DNA from: Sodalis sp. dw_96 | GTDB taxonomy: Bacteria; Pseudomonadota; Gammaproteobacteria; Enterobacterales; Enterobacteriaceae | Assembly (NCBI RefSeq): GCF_018449575.1 | Contig: NZ_JAAVUT010000006.1 | Location: 212,552 to 276,551 of the forward strand | Direction of reading: 5' to 3' | Length of the DNA: 64,000 nucleotides | Shown: positions 29,476-39,588 of the stretch, piece after piece | Numbering within the stretch: the first letter of the stretch is position 1 | Layout: each line of letters begins with the position of its first letter | Notes under the pieces: generated by a model | Told to the model about the DNA's origin: nothing | The model's database searches: none | What the model saw: the letters and a program-made list of their open reading frames with translations, nothing else | Translations under genes and position numbers: made by a program

Positions 29476-30194
29476 TGAGTAAGAGAACAGAGATGCTGTC
29501 ATTTAACCAAGTATCGGCCCATTACGGTAAAATCCAGGCGCTGCACGAGGTAAGCCTGCATATCGAACAGGGTGAAATCGTGACGCTTATCGGCGCCAAC
29601 GGCGCGGGCAAGACCACCCTGTTGGGTACATTATGCGGCGATCCCCGGGCTACCGCCGGTGAGATTTTCTTCGACGGTAACGAGATAACCCACTGGCCGA
29701 CGGCGCGTATCACCCGCGCCTCTATCGCCATCGTACCGGAGGGACGCCGGGTGTTTTCGCGCATGACGGTGGAGGAGAACCTGGCGATGGGGGGCTTTTT
29801 TGCCGACCGCGGACAGTACCAGCAGCGCATCAAACGGGTTTATGAACTGTTTCCCCGGCTGTATGAACGGCGCATTCAGCGCGCCGGCACCATGTCCGGC
29901 GGCGAACAGCAGATGCTGGCCATCGGCCGGGCCTTGATGAGCCAGCCCAGGCTGTTGCTGCTGGACGAACCCTCTTTGGGCCTGGCGCCGATTATCATCC
30001 AGCAGATATTCGACACCATCGAGCAGTTGCGCCAGGAAGGGATGACCATCTTCCTGGTGGAACAGAACGCCAACCAGGCGCTGAAGCTGGCGGATCGCGG
30101 TTATGTGCTGGAAAACGGCCGCATCGTGCTGGAGGATACCGGCGCTGCGCTGCTGGCTAACGAGGCGGTGCGCAGCGCGTATTTGGGGGGGTAA
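29475..30194 (+). CDS. livF: LivF, branched-chain amino acid ABC ATPase
   Basis: 239 residues (E. coli 237). Walker A GANGAGKTTLLG, IVPEGRRVFSRMTVEENLAM, signature MSGGEQQMLAIGRA, Walker B LLLLDEPSLGLAP and LVEQNANQAL. It is the second ATPase of the Liv importer and the last gene of the operon. Confidence 0.95.
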   Translation: MSKRTEMLSFNQVSAHYGKIQALHEVSLHIEQGEIVTLIGANGAGKTTLLGTLCGDPRATAGEIFFDGNEITHWPTARITRASIAIVPEGRRVFSRMTVEENLAMGGFFADRGQYQQRIKRVYELFPRLYERRIQRAGTMSGGEQQMLAIGRALMSQPRLLLLDEPSLGLAPIIIQQIFDTIEQLRQEGMTIFLVEQNANQALKLADRGYVLENGRIVLEDTGAALLANEAVRSAYLGG

Positions 30195-30256
30195 GGGCGG
30201 GGATTTGGTTCGGCTGAAAGGATGGCACGACAAGCGAAACCCGCAGGTTAAGAGGT

Positions 30257-30278
30257 GGTCGGGCCCGAAAGCCCGACC
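30257..30278. terminator. Hairpin between livF and the toxin gene
   Basis: GGTCGGGC and GCCCGACC arms with a six-base loop CCGAAA form a perfect eight-pair stem between the convergent livF and toxin genes. No T-run follows on either strand, so it may be a weak bidirectional terminator or an RNA 3' end stabiliser. Confidence 0.5.
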
Positions 30279-30298
30279 GGTGCTCAATTCGGCACCAG

Positions 30299-30595
30299 CT
30301 AATGTCGGCTCGTTATCTTACGAGATGTGTGCAGAACACGTATGATTTGCACGAGATTCGGTTCAACGGCATACACCATAATGAACGGCAGCCGTGTCAT
30401 AACAAATTTGCGCCGAGAGCTTTTTTTTCCCGCTTGGACTCCGTCCAGCGGTGTTTTTTCCAGTAATGTTGCCATGGCGATGAACTTTTCATCCACCGAG
30501 TCGGCAACGTCCATTCCGGCTTCCCGGTAAAGATAGGCATAGATGGATTCCCGGTCTGCCTGAGCCTCTTTTGCCCATTGCACCACCGATGTCAC
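30299..30595 (-). CDS. RelE/ParE-family toxin
   Basis: 98 residues, starting from a GTG that overlaps the antitoxin stop (GTGA). The family look is clear: a basic N-terminal helix region (VVQWAKEAQADRESIYAYLY), then RRKFVMTRLPFIMVYAVE and a C-terminal IIRVLHTSRKI. ParE relatives poison DNA gyrase, RelE relatives cut mRNA on the ribosome; sequence alone does not decide, though RVLHTSRKI is more ParE-like. It is the second gene of the pair with the 94-residue antitoxin. Confidence 0.8.
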   Translation of the reverse strand: MTSVVQWAKEAQADRESIYAYLYREAGMDVADSVDEKFIAMATLLEKTPLDGVQAGKKSSRRKFVMTRLPFIMVYAVEPNLVQIIRVLHTSRKITSRH

Positions 30596-30876
30596 AGTTT
30601 CCCCTGCATGGCGAGTTTCTTGAGTTTGTCCATTTGTGCATTCATTTCTTCATTGCTGATGAACTCGACTTGACCGGCATCATAACTGTCGAACGCTTCT
30701 TCTATCTGCTGTTCTAGCCAGTATTCATGCTCATGGCTCTGATGCTCCCGCTCTTCTTCCGCCAGCTCTTCCGCGCGTTGGCGCATCAGCTCCGTCAGAC
30801 TCACTTTATGTCTTTCCGCCGCCTGCGTTGCCAAGCGTTTGGTCTCTTCATCGATTCGGAAGTGGATTGTGCTCAT
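30592..30876 (-). CDS. RelB/DinJ-like ribbon-helix-helix antitoxin
   Basis: 94 residues from the ATG at 30876. MSTIHFRIDEETKRLATQAA and the following helix VSLTELMRQRAEELAEEE give a ribbon-helix-helix DNA-binding fold, followed by a long acidic and His-rich tail that should wrap the toxin. It should repress its own operon and neutralise the toxin. The frame is open upstream to 30939, but MSTIHFR is the family start. The 330 bases upstream (30877-31205) hold no supported gene, only a GTCAATT/AATTGAC inverted repeat at 31099-31120. Confidence 0.75.
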   Translation of the reverse strand: MSTIHFRIDEETKRLATQAAERHKVSLTELMRQRAEELAEEEREHQSHEHEYWLEQQIEEAFDSYDAGQVEFISNEEMNAQMDKLKKLAMQGKL

Positions 30877-31205
30877 CTTGGTCCGCGACTGTGGTGTCAT
30901 CTGTGTTGTCATTATGCATATTACCACCGTCGATGTCATCTAGACGCTTGAGCTCCGCCGGGTGGGTCGCTGCGTGTACCGCCGACAGCATCTTTCTTTT
31001 TCCAGCGTTTTCCGAGTACCGCGATTTGCGCCCGGTGCGGCGCGTCATGTTATCAACGGGATGATGGTGTTCCATTGGGTAATAAAGGGGCTGTGTTAGT
31101 CAATTCTGCCGACAATTGACTGTGAGATTAATCCCTTGCGTTGCCAGGCATCTATTCTATAAAGCTGACGTCCTGTAAGAATATTCACCTTATCAAAAGA
31201 AATGT

Positions 31206-31631
31206 TCAGGGTGATTTTTTATCAAAAAATTTACATAGATAGTGCCTCGAAAACTGATGTGCAAAGCCGCCAAGACTACCATATTCGACATAACCGAGCT
31301 TTTTATAAAGATCTGGCGCTTGAATACTTAGGGTCTGCAAATAGGCGAAGTGGCAGCCTCTTATCAACGCCTCATTTTCAGCCATCATCATAAGATTGCG
31401 TCCGTATCCTTTTTTTCTGTACTCATCCGCTACCCATAAATAGATAATATCAAGCCCACCCCACCAGGTTTTTGCGATAAGTCCTCCCTTCATCATACCC
31501 GTCGGATCTTTCATCGTGATTCTGAGCGGCTGAACATCAACGGGCGAGAAAAGACCGTTATGCCTTCTTAAAGCATTAAGAATCAGCTTTTCTTCGCTCT
31601 CATCAGCTACGTTGCTTAATATTAGTTCCAT
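31206..31631 (-). CDS. GNAT-family N-acetyltransferase
   Basis: 141 residues. The acetyl-CoA site is VADEYRKKGYGRNLMMMAE, with a C-terminal block TLSIQAPDLYKKLGYVEYGS typical of GNAT proteins such as those acting on small amines. The surrounding DNA is AT-rich, unlike the liv and ugp operons. The acceptor is unknown. It is part of the islet between livF and ugpB and is preceded by the PAS-LuxR genes on the same strand. Confidence 0.8.
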   Translation of the reverse strand: MELILSNVADESEEKLILNALRRHNGLFSPVDVQPLRITMKDPTGMMKGGLIAKTWWGGLDIIYLWVADEYRKKGYGRNLMMMAENEALIRGCHFAYLQTLSIQAPDLYKKLGYVEYGSLGGFAHQFSRHYLCKFFDKKSP

Positions 31632-31724
31632 GATTATTCCTAAATTAAAAAATGTTACTATTTAGAAATGGCACGAGTCGGTTCTTGTCTTTTTTTTGAA
31701 AATTTCAGGATTTATGCAAAAAAA

Positions 31725-32447
31725 TTATCCTAACGGAATATAAGGTTTAGGATTATCAAACCGATAAGGTGCAAATTTGTGATAGCCATTTTTAATACAA
31801 AACTCTACTAGGTTTGGTACGTCGTAGACGCCGGTTTTATGATAAATATTTTGCATATACAGATCAACGCTATCAGATGAAATGTCCAGTTTGTTAGCAA
31901 TTTCTGTCATACTCAGTGATTGTAGCACCAAAAAAACCACATCGAATTCACGGTCGTTAAATAAACGGTCCGGATTGTAAAAATCCCCCATGGGTGAATA
32001 TTGTTCTTGTTCAAAATCGTACATGGAATAAAGATCTAATTTTTTAGCTCTGCCGATGATACCAATGGATTTGCCGTTCTGCATCAGCGGGACAATATTT
32101 GCAAGAAAGGGCTGTATGATTTTTTCTTTGCGGCCGTGAATAAAATTGGTCAACACATCAACGCTTTTCTGCCGCTGCATAACGGTGCTGTCATTGGTTT
32201 GGATAATGTCTGCGATTTCCGACCACGGCGCGGGGCATTCGCTGTCGAGCCGGCCTTCAATATTGAATTTTTTGGGAAGATTATTGTAATAAAGAAAGGA
32301 TTTATTAACATAAACGAATCTTGACTCGTGGTCCTTTATAGCCCATAGGTCGTTACACTGCTCCATATGCGATATAAACGCTTCATAACTATTTGAGCGA
32401 ACATGTATTCCCGGTTTTAGGGAAAATTCCATTATTCCATTTTCCAT
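31725..32447 (-). CDS. PAS-LuxR transcriptional regulator (second of a tandem pair)
   Basis: 240 residues from the ATG at 32447; an ATG four codons upstream is also possible. The N-terminal part is a PAS-type sensor (NDLWAIKDHESRFVYVNKSF then GRLDSECPAP, up to IGIIGRAKKLDLYSMY). The C-terminal part is a LuxR-type helix-turn-helix: DREFDVVFLVLQSLSMTEIA, NKLDISSDSVDLYMQNIY, ending NPKPYIPLG. No phosphoacceptor domain and no autoinducer synthase are present, so it looks like a LuxR solo of the PAS type, known in Photorhabdus and relatives to sense host signals. It closely resembles the product of 32720-33442. Confidence 0.8.
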   Translation of the reverse strand: MENGIMEFSLKPGIHVRSNSYEAFISHMEQCNDLWAIKDHESRFVYVNKSFLYYNNLPKKFNIEGRLDSECPAPWSEIADIIQTNDSTVMQRQKSVDVLTNFIHGRKEKIIQPFLANIVPLMQNGKSIGIIGRAKKLDLYSMYDFEQEQYSPMGDFYNPDRLFNDREFDVVFLVLQSLSMTEIANKLDISSDSVDLYMQNIYHKTGVYDVPNLVEFCIKNGYHKFAPYRFDNPKPYIPLG

Positions 32448-32719
32448 TATGTATTCCATGATTTATAAGGTTGTTAATAAATATTCTCATGACATTCTTT
32501 GTTTTAGTAGCTGCGATATTGTGTGTCGTTGCTCTTTTTTTTAGGAAAAATAACGGCGTTATCGGCAAGTTTGTAACTTTATATAGACCGGCGGCGTTAT
32601 TAATAATATCGCGTTGTAATTCATAGATCGGGCACTCCTTAAATTTTTTTTACTTAATAAAAATAGTGAATTATAAGTTTGATCATTATGTGCGTTAAAA
32701 CTCATTTTTGAGTCATGCA

Positions 32720-33442
32720 TTATGCTAAAGGTATATAGGGTTGAGGATTGATAAATCGATTGGGTGCAAATCGATGATAACCATTTTTGATACAAAAATC
32801 TATAAGCTGCGATAGGGCGCTGACGCCGGTTTTTTGATAAATATTTTGCATATGTTTATCGACCGTACCCGGCGTAATGCCCAATCGTTTGGCGATTTCT
32901 TTCATACTAAATGATTGCAGCGCAAAAAAAACCACGTCGAATTCGCGGTCGGTAAATAAACGCGAAGGATTGCCGAAATTTAAAGCGTCTGGCGGCTGTT
33001 CTTGTTCAAGGTGATACATTGAATACAGCTCTAATTTTTTAGCTCTACCAACAACGCCTATTGATTGGCCATTCTTTATCAACGGGGCAACATTGCCAAG
33101 AAAGGGTTGTACGATTTTTTCTTTGTTGCCATGAATAAAATTTGTCAATACATCAACGCTTTTTTGCCGTTGCATAACGGTGCTATCATTGGCTTGAATA
33201 ATGTCTGAGATTTCGGCCCAGGGCGCGGGGCATTCGCTGTCAAGCCGGCCTTCAATATTATAATCTTTGGGAAGATTATTATAAAAGAGAAAGGGCTTAT
33301 TGGCATAAACAAATCTCGACTTGTGGTCTTTTATAACCCATATGTCATTACTGTGTTCCATGTAGGAGATAAACGCTTCATAGCTCTCCGAGCGAACGTC
33401 TATCCCCGGCTTCAAGGAAAATTCCATTATATCACTTTCCAT
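32720..33442 (-). CDS. PAS-LuxR transcriptional regulator (first of a tandem pair)
   Basis: 240 residues from the ATG at 33442, which has GAGG seven bases upstream; the frame also has an ATG at 33454. The order is the same as in its neighbour: PAS sensor (NDIWVIKDHKSRFVYANKPF, GRLDSECPAPWAEI, VVGRAKKLELYSMYHLEQEQ), then LuxR helix-turn-helix (DREFDVVFFALQSFSMKEIA, KRLGITPGTVDKHMQNIYQK). Most residues are identical to the second copy, including the C-terminal PYIPL, and the DNA just upstream of the two starts is also similar. This points to a tandem duplication of a whole gene with its promoter. The ligand and targets are unknown. Confidence 0.82.
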   Translation of the reverse strand: MESDIMEFSLKPGIDVRSESYEAFISYMEHSNDIWVIKDHKSRFVYANKPFLFYNNLPKDYNIEGRLDSECPAPWAEISDIIQANDSTVMQRQKSVDVLTNFIHGNKEKIVQPFLGNVAPLIKNGQSIGVVGRAKKLELYSMYHLEQEQPPDALNFGNPSRLFTDREFDVVFFALQSFSMKEIAKRLGITPGTVDKHMQNIYQKTGVSALSQLIDFCIKNGYHRFAPNRFINPQPYIPLA

Positions 33443-33454
33443 GTCATACCTCAT

Positions 33455-33914
33455 AATTTGTAGGGTTGGTTAAAAAGGTTTTTTTGCCGAGATTAATCTT
33501 GTCTGAAGGACTATTTGACGTAAACAAAAATTCCTGCGTGCTTGGCCAAATTATCCTCTTTAAAAATTTTTAAACGAGCTGTCGTCTTATCAGATGTAAT
33601 AAAAATTTTTACTTCCAGGCTGCTTCTGCGAGGGAATGCAGTCACAATTTATCTCTATCCGGTTGTATATCATGCCTAAATTTTCAAATCCCCTTTTTTC
33701 ATCTTTCGCTTGCTAAGCTTAAATTGATTTTTTTATATCTTTTATCTCACAAAACAAGGTGACTTTATCTGGCTTATCACTTCCCCCTTTTCAGGATGAT
33801 TTTTAGTGACCAGGTTCACAGCTATCCTTATCAAGTAAAACGTGGGAGAATTAAACTGAGTAGGGTGACTCTTCTACCATTAAACGCATAATAATAATCT
33901 ATACAATTAAAAAC
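33455..33914. other. AT-rich intergenic region
   Basis: About 460 AT-rich bases between the first PAS-LuxR gene and the Ner-like gene. It must contain the PAS-LuxR promoter. I see no gene, repeat or RNA in it. Confidence 0.4.
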
Positions 33915-34178
33915 TTAATCTTGACACTGTCGTTCTCTAATTAGCACAGCTCGGTCAATCAAATTGAAATGCGCATCATAAAATCTGCTGGGCCAGATTT
34001 CTGACGGATGAATGCTAAGCGCATTGGCGATAATAAATTCACCCTTGGGCCATGGACGATCCAGAGCATTGGCCAACGTATTTGATCTCAATCCCGCCTT
34101 GCGTGATTCGGCAGCTAAACACGTTCCTGCTTTTCGTAAAGCCGCGATAATATCTGCTTTATGCCAGTCTTTTCCCAT
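33915..34178 (-). CDS. sfsB: Ner-like / SfsB (Nlp) DNA-binding protein
   Basis: 87 residues. MGKDWHKADIIAALRKAGT, NTLANALDRPWPKGEFIIA and LSIHPSEIWPSRFYD match the Ner/Nlp family closely: a lambda-repressor-like helix-turn-helix related to the Ner protein of phage Mu, which in E. coli (SfsB) stimulates maltose genes. It is divergent from ugpB across about 445 bases. It may derive from a phage or be a chromosomal nlp; sequence alone does not decide. Confidence 0.85.
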   Translation of the reverse strand: MGKDWHKADIIAALRKAGTCLAAESRKAGLRSNTLANALDRPWPKGEFIIANALSIHPSEIWPSRFYDAHFNLIDRAVLIRERQCQD

Positions 34179-34535
34179 TTTCTCACCGTAATATAATCGA
34201 AGTTTTTGTGAAAGAATTAAACTAATTAAAATAATCAGGTATATATTAATTAATTATTAGTTAAGTGAATTCATATTTGTCCAGAGTGATATTTACCCGG
34301 TTAACGCGTTAACAGTAGTTATAACGCAGAGGGTTGTCTATTCGCCGAAAACCGTGTTGACAAACCATATTGCATGTGCTTTTTCGGTTTGATAATAGGA
34401 TGCAAAAACTCTATACATTATAATGAGTTTTCAAATGGAATATTTCGGCTCCTGTGAGATAAATGCCGGCAAGGATGAGGTATGCCAAGCAAGACAGGTT
34501 TAAATACGAAACGGGAAGTCGTGTGCTTCATCCCG
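34179..34535. other. Intergenic region upstream of the ugp Pho box
   Basis: About 360 AT-rich bases between sfsB and the ugp promoter. It contains a possible sigma-70 promoter on the plus strand, TTGATA (34389-34394), 17 bases, TATACA (34412-34417), with no recognised gene directly after it. Otherwise nothing is seen. Confidence 0.3.
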
Positions 34536-34576
34536 CTGTCACAACGCTGTTCTATTTCTGTCATTTCGACATGTCA
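34536..34576 (+). promoter_or_regulatory. Pho box (PhoB operator) of the ugp operon
   Basis: Direct repeats with the 11-base PhoB spacing: CTGTCAC at 34536, CTGTTCT at 34547, CTGTCAT at 34558, and a fourth weaker ATGTCAT at 34571. This is the array bound by PhoB dimers. It lies about 50-90 bases before ugpB, which in E. coli is PhoB-dependent. Confidence 0.8.
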
Positions 34577-34623
34577 TGTTACAGGCCGATGAATTTTTTT
34601 CGTTTGGCATTCAGGAGACAGGC

Positions 34624-35943
34624 ATGTTGAAGCACAGTATCCGTATAACAACAATGAGCATTGCGCTGACGCTGGCGTTAACCACCGGTGCGCAGGCTGT
34701 AACCGAGATCCCTTTCTGGCATTCGATGGACGGTGCGCTGGGCACCGAAGTCGACTCACTGGCGACCCGGTTTAACCAGTCCCAGTCGGATTATCGCATT
34801 GTCCCTTCTTATAAAGGCAACTACGAACAAAGCCTGGCGGCGGGCATAGCCGCGTATCGCACCGGCAACGCGCCGGCGATTCTTCAGGTATATGAAGTCG
34901 GCACCGCCACCATGATGGCAAGCCATGCCATTAAACCGGTTTATCAGGTATTTGAGCAGGCCGGTATCAAAAACGATGAATCGGCGTTTGTGCCCACCGT
35001 CTCGGGTTATTACAGCGACAGCAAAACCGGCCACCTGCTTTCCCAGCCGTTCAACAGCTCCACGCCGGTACTTTATTATAATAAAGATGCGTTCAAAAAA
35101 GCCGGTTTGAATCCCGACGTCGCGCCCAAGACCTGGCAGGAACTGGCGGAAGATGCGTCCAAACTGCGCGCCAGCGGCATGACCTGCGGCTACGCCAGCG
35201 GCTGGCAGGGCTGGATCCAGATTGAAAACTTCAGCGCCTGGCACGCCCTGCCGGTGGCCACTGAAAATAACGGTTTCGGCGGTTTCGACGCGGTGCTGGT
35301 GTTTAATAAGCCCCTACAGGTCAAGCATATCCAGCTGTTGGAGGATATGAACAAGAAAGGCGATTTCAGTTATTACGGCCGTAAAGACGAGTCCACCGCG
35401 AAATTCTATAACGGCGAATGCGGGATGACCACCGCCTCCTCCGGTTCGCTGGCGGATATTCGCCAATACGCCAAATTCAACTACGGCGTCGGGATGATGC
35501 CTTACGATGCCGACGTGAAAGAGGCGCCGCAGAACGCCATTATCGGCGGCGCCAGCCTGTGGGTCATGAACGGCAAAGATAACAATACCTATAAAGGGGT
35601 GGCGCAATTCCTGCAATTCCTGACCAAACCGGAGATCGCCGCCGAATGGCACCAGAAAACCGGCTATCTGCCCATTACCACCGCCGCCTACGAATTAACC
35701 CAATCCCAGGGCTTTTATGATAAAAATCCCGGATCGGATATCGCCACCAAACAGATGCTGAACAAACCGCCGCTGCCCTTCACCAAAGGCTTGCGATTAG
35801 GCAATATGCCGCAAATCCGCACCGTGGTGGACGAAGAGCTGGAACGGGTATGGACCGGTAAAGCCACGCCGCAGGAAGCGTTGGATAATGCGGTGAAGCG
35901 CGGTAATGAGCTGTTGCGCCGCTTTGAACAATCGGTACGTTAA
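34624..35943 (+). CDS. ugpB: UgpB, glycerol-3-phosphate binding protein
   Basis: 439 residues (E. coli 438) from the ATG at 34624, which has AGGAG seven bases upstream. Signal peptide [20 protein letters not shown] followed by TGAQA. The mature protein starts [15 protein letters not shown] and keeps the ligand-site stretch [18 protein letters not shown] and the C-terminal [19 protein letters not shown]. It binds sn-glycerol-3-phosphate and glycerophosphodiesters in the periplasm. First gene of the ugpBAECQ operon under a Pho box. Confidence 0.95.
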   Translation: MLKHSIRITTMSIALTLALTTGAQAVTEIPFWHSMDGALGTEVDSLATRFNQSQSDYRIVPSYKGNYEQSLAAGIAAYRTGNAPAILQVYEVGTATMMASHAIKPVYQVFEQAGIKNDESAFVPTVSGYYSDSKTGHLLSQPFNSSTPVLYYNKDAFKKAGLNPDVAPKTWQELAEDASKLRASGMTCGYASGWQGWIQIENFSAWHALPVATENNGFGGFDAVLVFNKPLQVKHIQLLEDMNKKGDFSYYGRKDESTAKFYNGECGMTTASSGSLADIRQYAKFNYGVGMMPYDADVKEAPQNAIIGGASLWVMNGKDNNTYKGVAQFLQFLTKPEIAAEWHQKTGYLPITTAAYELTQSQGFYDKNPGSDIATKQMLNKPPLPFTKGLRLGNMPQIRTVVDEELERVWTGKATPQEALDNAVKRGNELLRRFEQSVR

Positions 35944-36008
35944 ATCCCTGTTTCCGACCCGCGGGTTATGCCCCCGGGTCGTTTCGCGTCCACCGGATTA
36001 GGTTGTCT

Positions 36009-36899
36009 ATGGCTAACGCTCCGCATCGCGGTTTCACCAACACCTGGCTGCCTTATTTCCTGGTGCTGCCGCAGTTGGCGATTACCGCGGTTTTTTTTCT
36101 CTGGCCGGCCGGAAAAGCACTCTGGTATTCGGTACAGCAGGTGGATCCCTTCGGTATTTCCAGTACCTTTGTCGGCCTCGATAACTTTATCCGGCTGGCG
36201 CAGGATGAATATTATCTTGCCTCTTTTGAAACCACGATGATTTTCAGCGGGCTGGTGACCGGTATCGGCCTGGTGGCGTCACTATTTCTGGCCGCGCTGG
36301 TGGATCATGTCCTGCGGGCCAAACGCATTTATCAAACCCTGCTGCTGCTGCCTTACGCCATCGCCCCGGCGGTGGCGGCGGTGCTGTGGATGTTTCTGTT
36401 TAATCCCGGCATGGGGCTGGTCAGTTACCTGCTCAATCATTACGGTTATTTGTGGAACCATGCGCAGAACAGCGGGCAGGCGATGTTTCTGGTGGTGTTG
36501 ATTTCCGTATGGCAGCAGGTCAGCTACAACTTTTTGTTCTTTCTCGCCGGGTTGCAGTCTATTCCCCGATCCCTGGTGGAAGCGGCGGCCATTGACGGCG
36601 CCGGCCCGGTCAGGCGTTTCTTTACCATCACGCTGCCGTTAATCTCGCCGGTGAGTTTTTTCCTGCTGGTGGTGAATCTGGTGTATGCCTTTTTCGATAC
36701 CTTCCCGGTAATTGACGCGGCCACCGCCGGCGGTCCGGTGCAGGCCACCACCACGCTTATCTATAAAATTTATCGTGAAGGTTTCGCCGGGCTGGATCTG
36801 GCCAATTCGGCGGCGCAATCCGTGGTGCTGATGATCCTGGTGATGATCTTGACGGTTATTCAGTTTCGTTTTGTGGAACGTAAGGTGCGCTACCAATGA
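36009..36899 (+). CDS. ugpA: UgpA, glycerol-3-phosphate ABC permease
   Basis: 296 residues (E. coli 295) from the ATG at 36009. Six membrane segments; key parts are [20 protein letters not shown], the EAA coupling loop [20 protein letters not shown] and [19 protein letters not shown]. It forms the channel with UgpE. Its stop overlaps the ugpE start by four bases. Confidence 0.95.
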   Translation: MANAPHRGFTNTWLPYFLVLPQLAITAVFFLWPAGKALWYSVQQVDPFGISSTFVGLDNFIRLAQDEYYLASFETTMIFSGLVTGIGLVASLFLAALVDHVLRAKRIYQTLLLLPYAIAPAVAAVLWMFLFNPGMGLVSYLLNHYGYLWNHAQNSGQAMFLVVLISVWQQVSYNFLFFLAGLQSIPRSLVEAAAIDGAGPVRRFFTITLPLISPVSFFLLVVNLVYAFFDTFPVIDAATAGGPVQATTTLIYKIYREGFAGLDLANSAAQSVVLMILVMILTVIQFRFVERKVRYQ

Positions 36900-37741
36900 T
36901 TGAACATCGCCGCGGACTGGATATCTTCAGCCACATCATGCTGATACTGGGCGTGGCCATCATTTTGCTGCCGTTATATATCGCTCTGGTGGCGGCGACG
37001 CTGGACGATAAGCAGATTTTCCAGGTGCCCCTTACTCTGTTGCCGGGCAGTGCGCTGTGGGATAACGTCCGCCATGTCTGGCTACAGGGGGTTGGTTCCC
37101 AGGCGGTGCCGTTCAGCCGGCTGCTGTTCAACAGCCTGGTCATGGCCCTGGGTATCACCATCGGCAAGATTTTTGTTTCGATTTTATCCGCCTACGCCAT
37201 TGTCTATTTTCGTTTCCCGTTGCGTAGCCTGTTCTTCTGGCTGATTTTTATGACGCTGATGCTGCCGGTGGAGGTGCGAATTTTCCCCACCGTCGATGTC
37301 ATCGCCAATCTGCATTTACTCGACAGCTACACCGGCCTGACCCTGCCGCTGATGGCGTCGGCCACCGCCACCTTCTTGTTCCGGCAGTTTTTTCTGACCG
37401 TGCCCCATGAATTGCTGGAAGCGGCGCGCATCGATGGCGCCGGCCCGCTGCGTTTTTTTTGGGATATTTTGCTGCCGTTGTCGAAAACCAACTTGGCGGC
37501 ATTGTTCGTCATTACCTTCATTTACGGCTGGAATCAGTATCTGTGGCCGATTCTGATTATTAATAACAGCGCCATGGGAACGGCGGTGGCGGGCATCAAA
37601 AGCATGATATCCCTGGGGGACGGCACCACACAGTGGAATGACGTGATGGCGGCGATGCTGCTTACCATGCTTCCGCCGGTGGCGATCGTGCTGCTGATGC
37701 AGCGCTGGTTTGTGCGCGGGCTGGTTGACAGTGAGAAATAA
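36896..37741 (+). CDS. ugpE: UgpE, glycerol-3-phosphate ABC permease
   Basis: 281 residues, the same as E. coli. Six membrane segments; the EAA loop is [19 protein letters not shown] and the C-terminus [16 protein letters not shown] is typical. Partner of UgpA. ATGA overlap with ugpA; ugpC starts six bases after its stop. Confidence 0.95.
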   Translation: MIEHRRGLDIFSHIMLILGVAIILLPLYIALVAATLDDKQIFQVPLTLLPGSALWDNVRHVWLQGVGSQAVPFSRLLFNSLVMALGITIGKIFVSILSAYAIVYFRFPLRSLFFWLIFMTLMLPVEVRIFPTVDVIANLHLLDSYTGLTLPLMASATATFLFRQFFLTVPHELLEAARIDGAGPLRFFWDILLPLSKTNLAALFVITFIYGWNQYLWPILIINNSAMGTAVAGIKSMISLGDGTTQWNDVMAAMLLTMLPPVAIVLLMQRWFVRGLVDSEK

Positions 37742-37747
37742 TTATCT

Positions 37748-38824
37748 ATGGCAAGTCTAATTTTACGTTCGGTGGTCAAAAGCTATGACGGCCGCACCCC
37801 GGTGATAGCGCCGCTGGATCTGGATGTGGCCGACGGTGAATTTATTGTGCTGGTGGGGCCTTCCGGCTGCGGTAAATCCACTTTGCTGCGCATGGTGGCC
37901 GGGCTGGAAAGCGTGAGCAGCGGCGATATTTATATCGACGGCGAGCGGGTTACCGATCGGGAGCCCAAGGATCGCGGCATTGCCATGGTGTTTCAGAATT
38001 ATGCCTTATATCCCCATATGAGCGTTTATGACAATATGGCCTACGGTTTGAAAATCCGCGGCTTCGGCAAGCAGCATATCCGCAAGCTGGTGGATAACGT
38101 GGCGCAAATGCTGGAGCTGGAGGGGCTATTGACCCGCAAACCGCGGGAACTGTCCGGCGGACAGCGGCAGCGCGTGGCCATGGGGCGGGCATTGGTGCGC
38201 GAGCCGGCGGTGTTCCTGTTTGACGAGCCGCTGTCGAACCTCGACGCGAAGCTGCGCACCCAGATGCGCCTGGAACTGCAATTGCTGCATCGCCGCCTGC
38301 GGACCACCAGTCTGTATGTCACCCACGATCAGGTTGAGGCCATGACACTGGCCGAACGGGTGATCGTTATGAATAAAGGCCGGGTTGAACAAATCGGTAC
38401 CCCCACGGAAATCTACCGTCGGCCGGCGTCGCTGTTTGTGGCCGGATTCATGGGATCGCCGGCGATGAATCTGCTGCCCGGCCAGGTCAGCGAAGACGGC
38501 GGCTATTTCAACGTAAACGGCGGCCCGTCCATCCCTTTGCCCGGTTTTGCCGCGTTATGGCGCGGACGTGAGTTGACCGCGGGCATCCGTCCGGAGCATA
38601 TTGAACAATCCAGGTCCAAAACCGGGGGCGTTGAGTTGGAAGTCGTGACCCTAGAACAGCTTGGGGCCGATAATCTGGTCCATGGACGTTGGGGCGCCTG
38701 CGATATCGTGATGCGTCTCTCCCATGACGACCAACCCGCCATCGGCACGGTCCTCCCTATATTGTGTCCGGCCCAGGCATGGCACTTTTTTGATCCCTTG
38801 AGTGGATCCCGGGTGGAAATATGA
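37748..38824 (+). CDS. ugpC: UgpC, glycerol-3-phosphate ABC ATPase
   Basis: 358 residues (E. coli 356). Walker [15 protein letters not shown]-loop [13 protein letters not shown], signature [14 protein letters not shown], Walker [14 protein letters not shown]-loop [10 protein letters not shown], then a MalK-type C-terminal OB-fold regulatory domain with PAMNLLPG and AGIRPEHIE. It powers UgpAE. It overlaps ugpQ by four bases. Confidence 0.95.
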   Translation: MASLILRSVVKSYDGRTPVIAPLDLDVADGEFIVLVGPSGCGKSTLLRMVAGLESVSSGDIYIDGERVTDREPKDRGIAMVFQNYALYPHMSVYDNMAYGLKIRGFGKQHIRKLVDNVAQMLELEGLLTRKPRELSGGQRQRVAMGRALVREPAVFLFDEPLSNLDAKLRTQMRLELQLLHRRLRTTSLYVTHDQVEAMTLAERVIVMNKGRVEQIGTPTEIYRRPASLFVAGFMGSPAMNLLPGQVSEDGGYFNVNGGPSIPLPGFAALWRGRELTAGIRPEHIEQSRSKTGGVELEVVTLEQLGADNLVHGRWGACDIVMRLSHDDQPAIGTVLPILCPAQAWHFFDPLSGSRVEI

Positions 38825-39582
38825 CAGAAGACTGGCCTTACCCGACTATTGTCGCCCATCGCGGCGGCGGCGCACAGGCGCCCGAAAACACCTTGTCCGC
38901 CATTGATACCGGTGCGCGTCTCGGACAGAAAATGATTGAGGTGGACGCCAAGCTCTCCGCCGACGGGCAAATATTTTTATTGCATGACGATACCCTTGAG
39001 CGCACCACCAACGGCCGGGGCATCGCCGGCGACTTGCCCTGGGGAACACTCTCCCGGCTGGATGCGGGGGAGTGGTACAGCGATGCGTTTCGCGAAGAGC
39101 CCTTGCCCCTGCTTACCGAGGTGGCGGCCCGCTGCGTCAAGTATGGACTGGCGGTGAATATTGAAATAAAACCCACCACCGGCGCCGAGATTGAAACCGG
39201 CCGTGCCGTTGCGCTGGCGGCCAGGGAGCTATGGCGCCATATATCGCCGCCGCCGCTACTGTCCTCGTTTTCCGTCGAGGCGCTGGCCGAGGCGCTGAAA
39301 GCCGCGCCGGAACTGCCACGCGGACTGTTGCTCGATGAATGGGATGACAACTGGCCGGCATTGTCACAGCGGTTGGAATGCAGCGCCCTGCATCTGAATC
39401 ACAATCTGCTGACCGAAGAACGGGTCACCATGATTACCGACGCCGGTTTGCATATCCTGGCCTATACGGTAAACAGCCCTTATCGTGCGCGCACATTATT
39501 GAGCTGGGGTGTCGATTCCCTCTGTACCGACCGGATAGACCTGATTAGCGCCGATTTTGGCGCCGATTTTGCCGAGAGTTAA
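38821..39582 (+). CDS. ugpQ: UgpQ, cytoplasmic glycerophosphodiester phosphodiesterase
   Basis: 253 residues (E. coli 247). The GDPD catalytic residues are visible in [18 protein letters not shown] (His, Arg, Glu) and in [22 protein letters not shown] carries metal-binding Glu residues. It splits imported glycerophosphodiesters to glycerol-3-phosphate and an alcohol. The last codons (GCCGATTTTGCCGAGAGTT) resemble the 38-bp repeat unit that follows, so the 3' end may have been reshaped by it. Confidence 0.93.
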   Translation: MTEDWPYPTIVAHRGGGAQAPENTLSAIDTGARLGQKMIEVDAKLSADGQIFLLHDDTLERTTNGRGIAGDLPWGTLSRLDAGEWYSDAFREEPLPLLTEVAARCVKYGLAVNIEIKPTTGAEIETGRAVALAARELWRHISPPPLLSSFSVEALAEALKAAPELPRGLLLDEWDDNWPALSQRLECSALHLNHNLLTEERVTMITDAGLHILAYTVNSPYRARTLLSWGVDSLCTDRIDLISADFGADFAES

Positions 39583-39588
39583 CGTCCG

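Noticed and set aside
30848..31075. 75-residue minus frame upstream of the antitoxin
   Set aside because: Overlaps the antitoxin start in another frame, lacks a ribosome site and matches no family I know.
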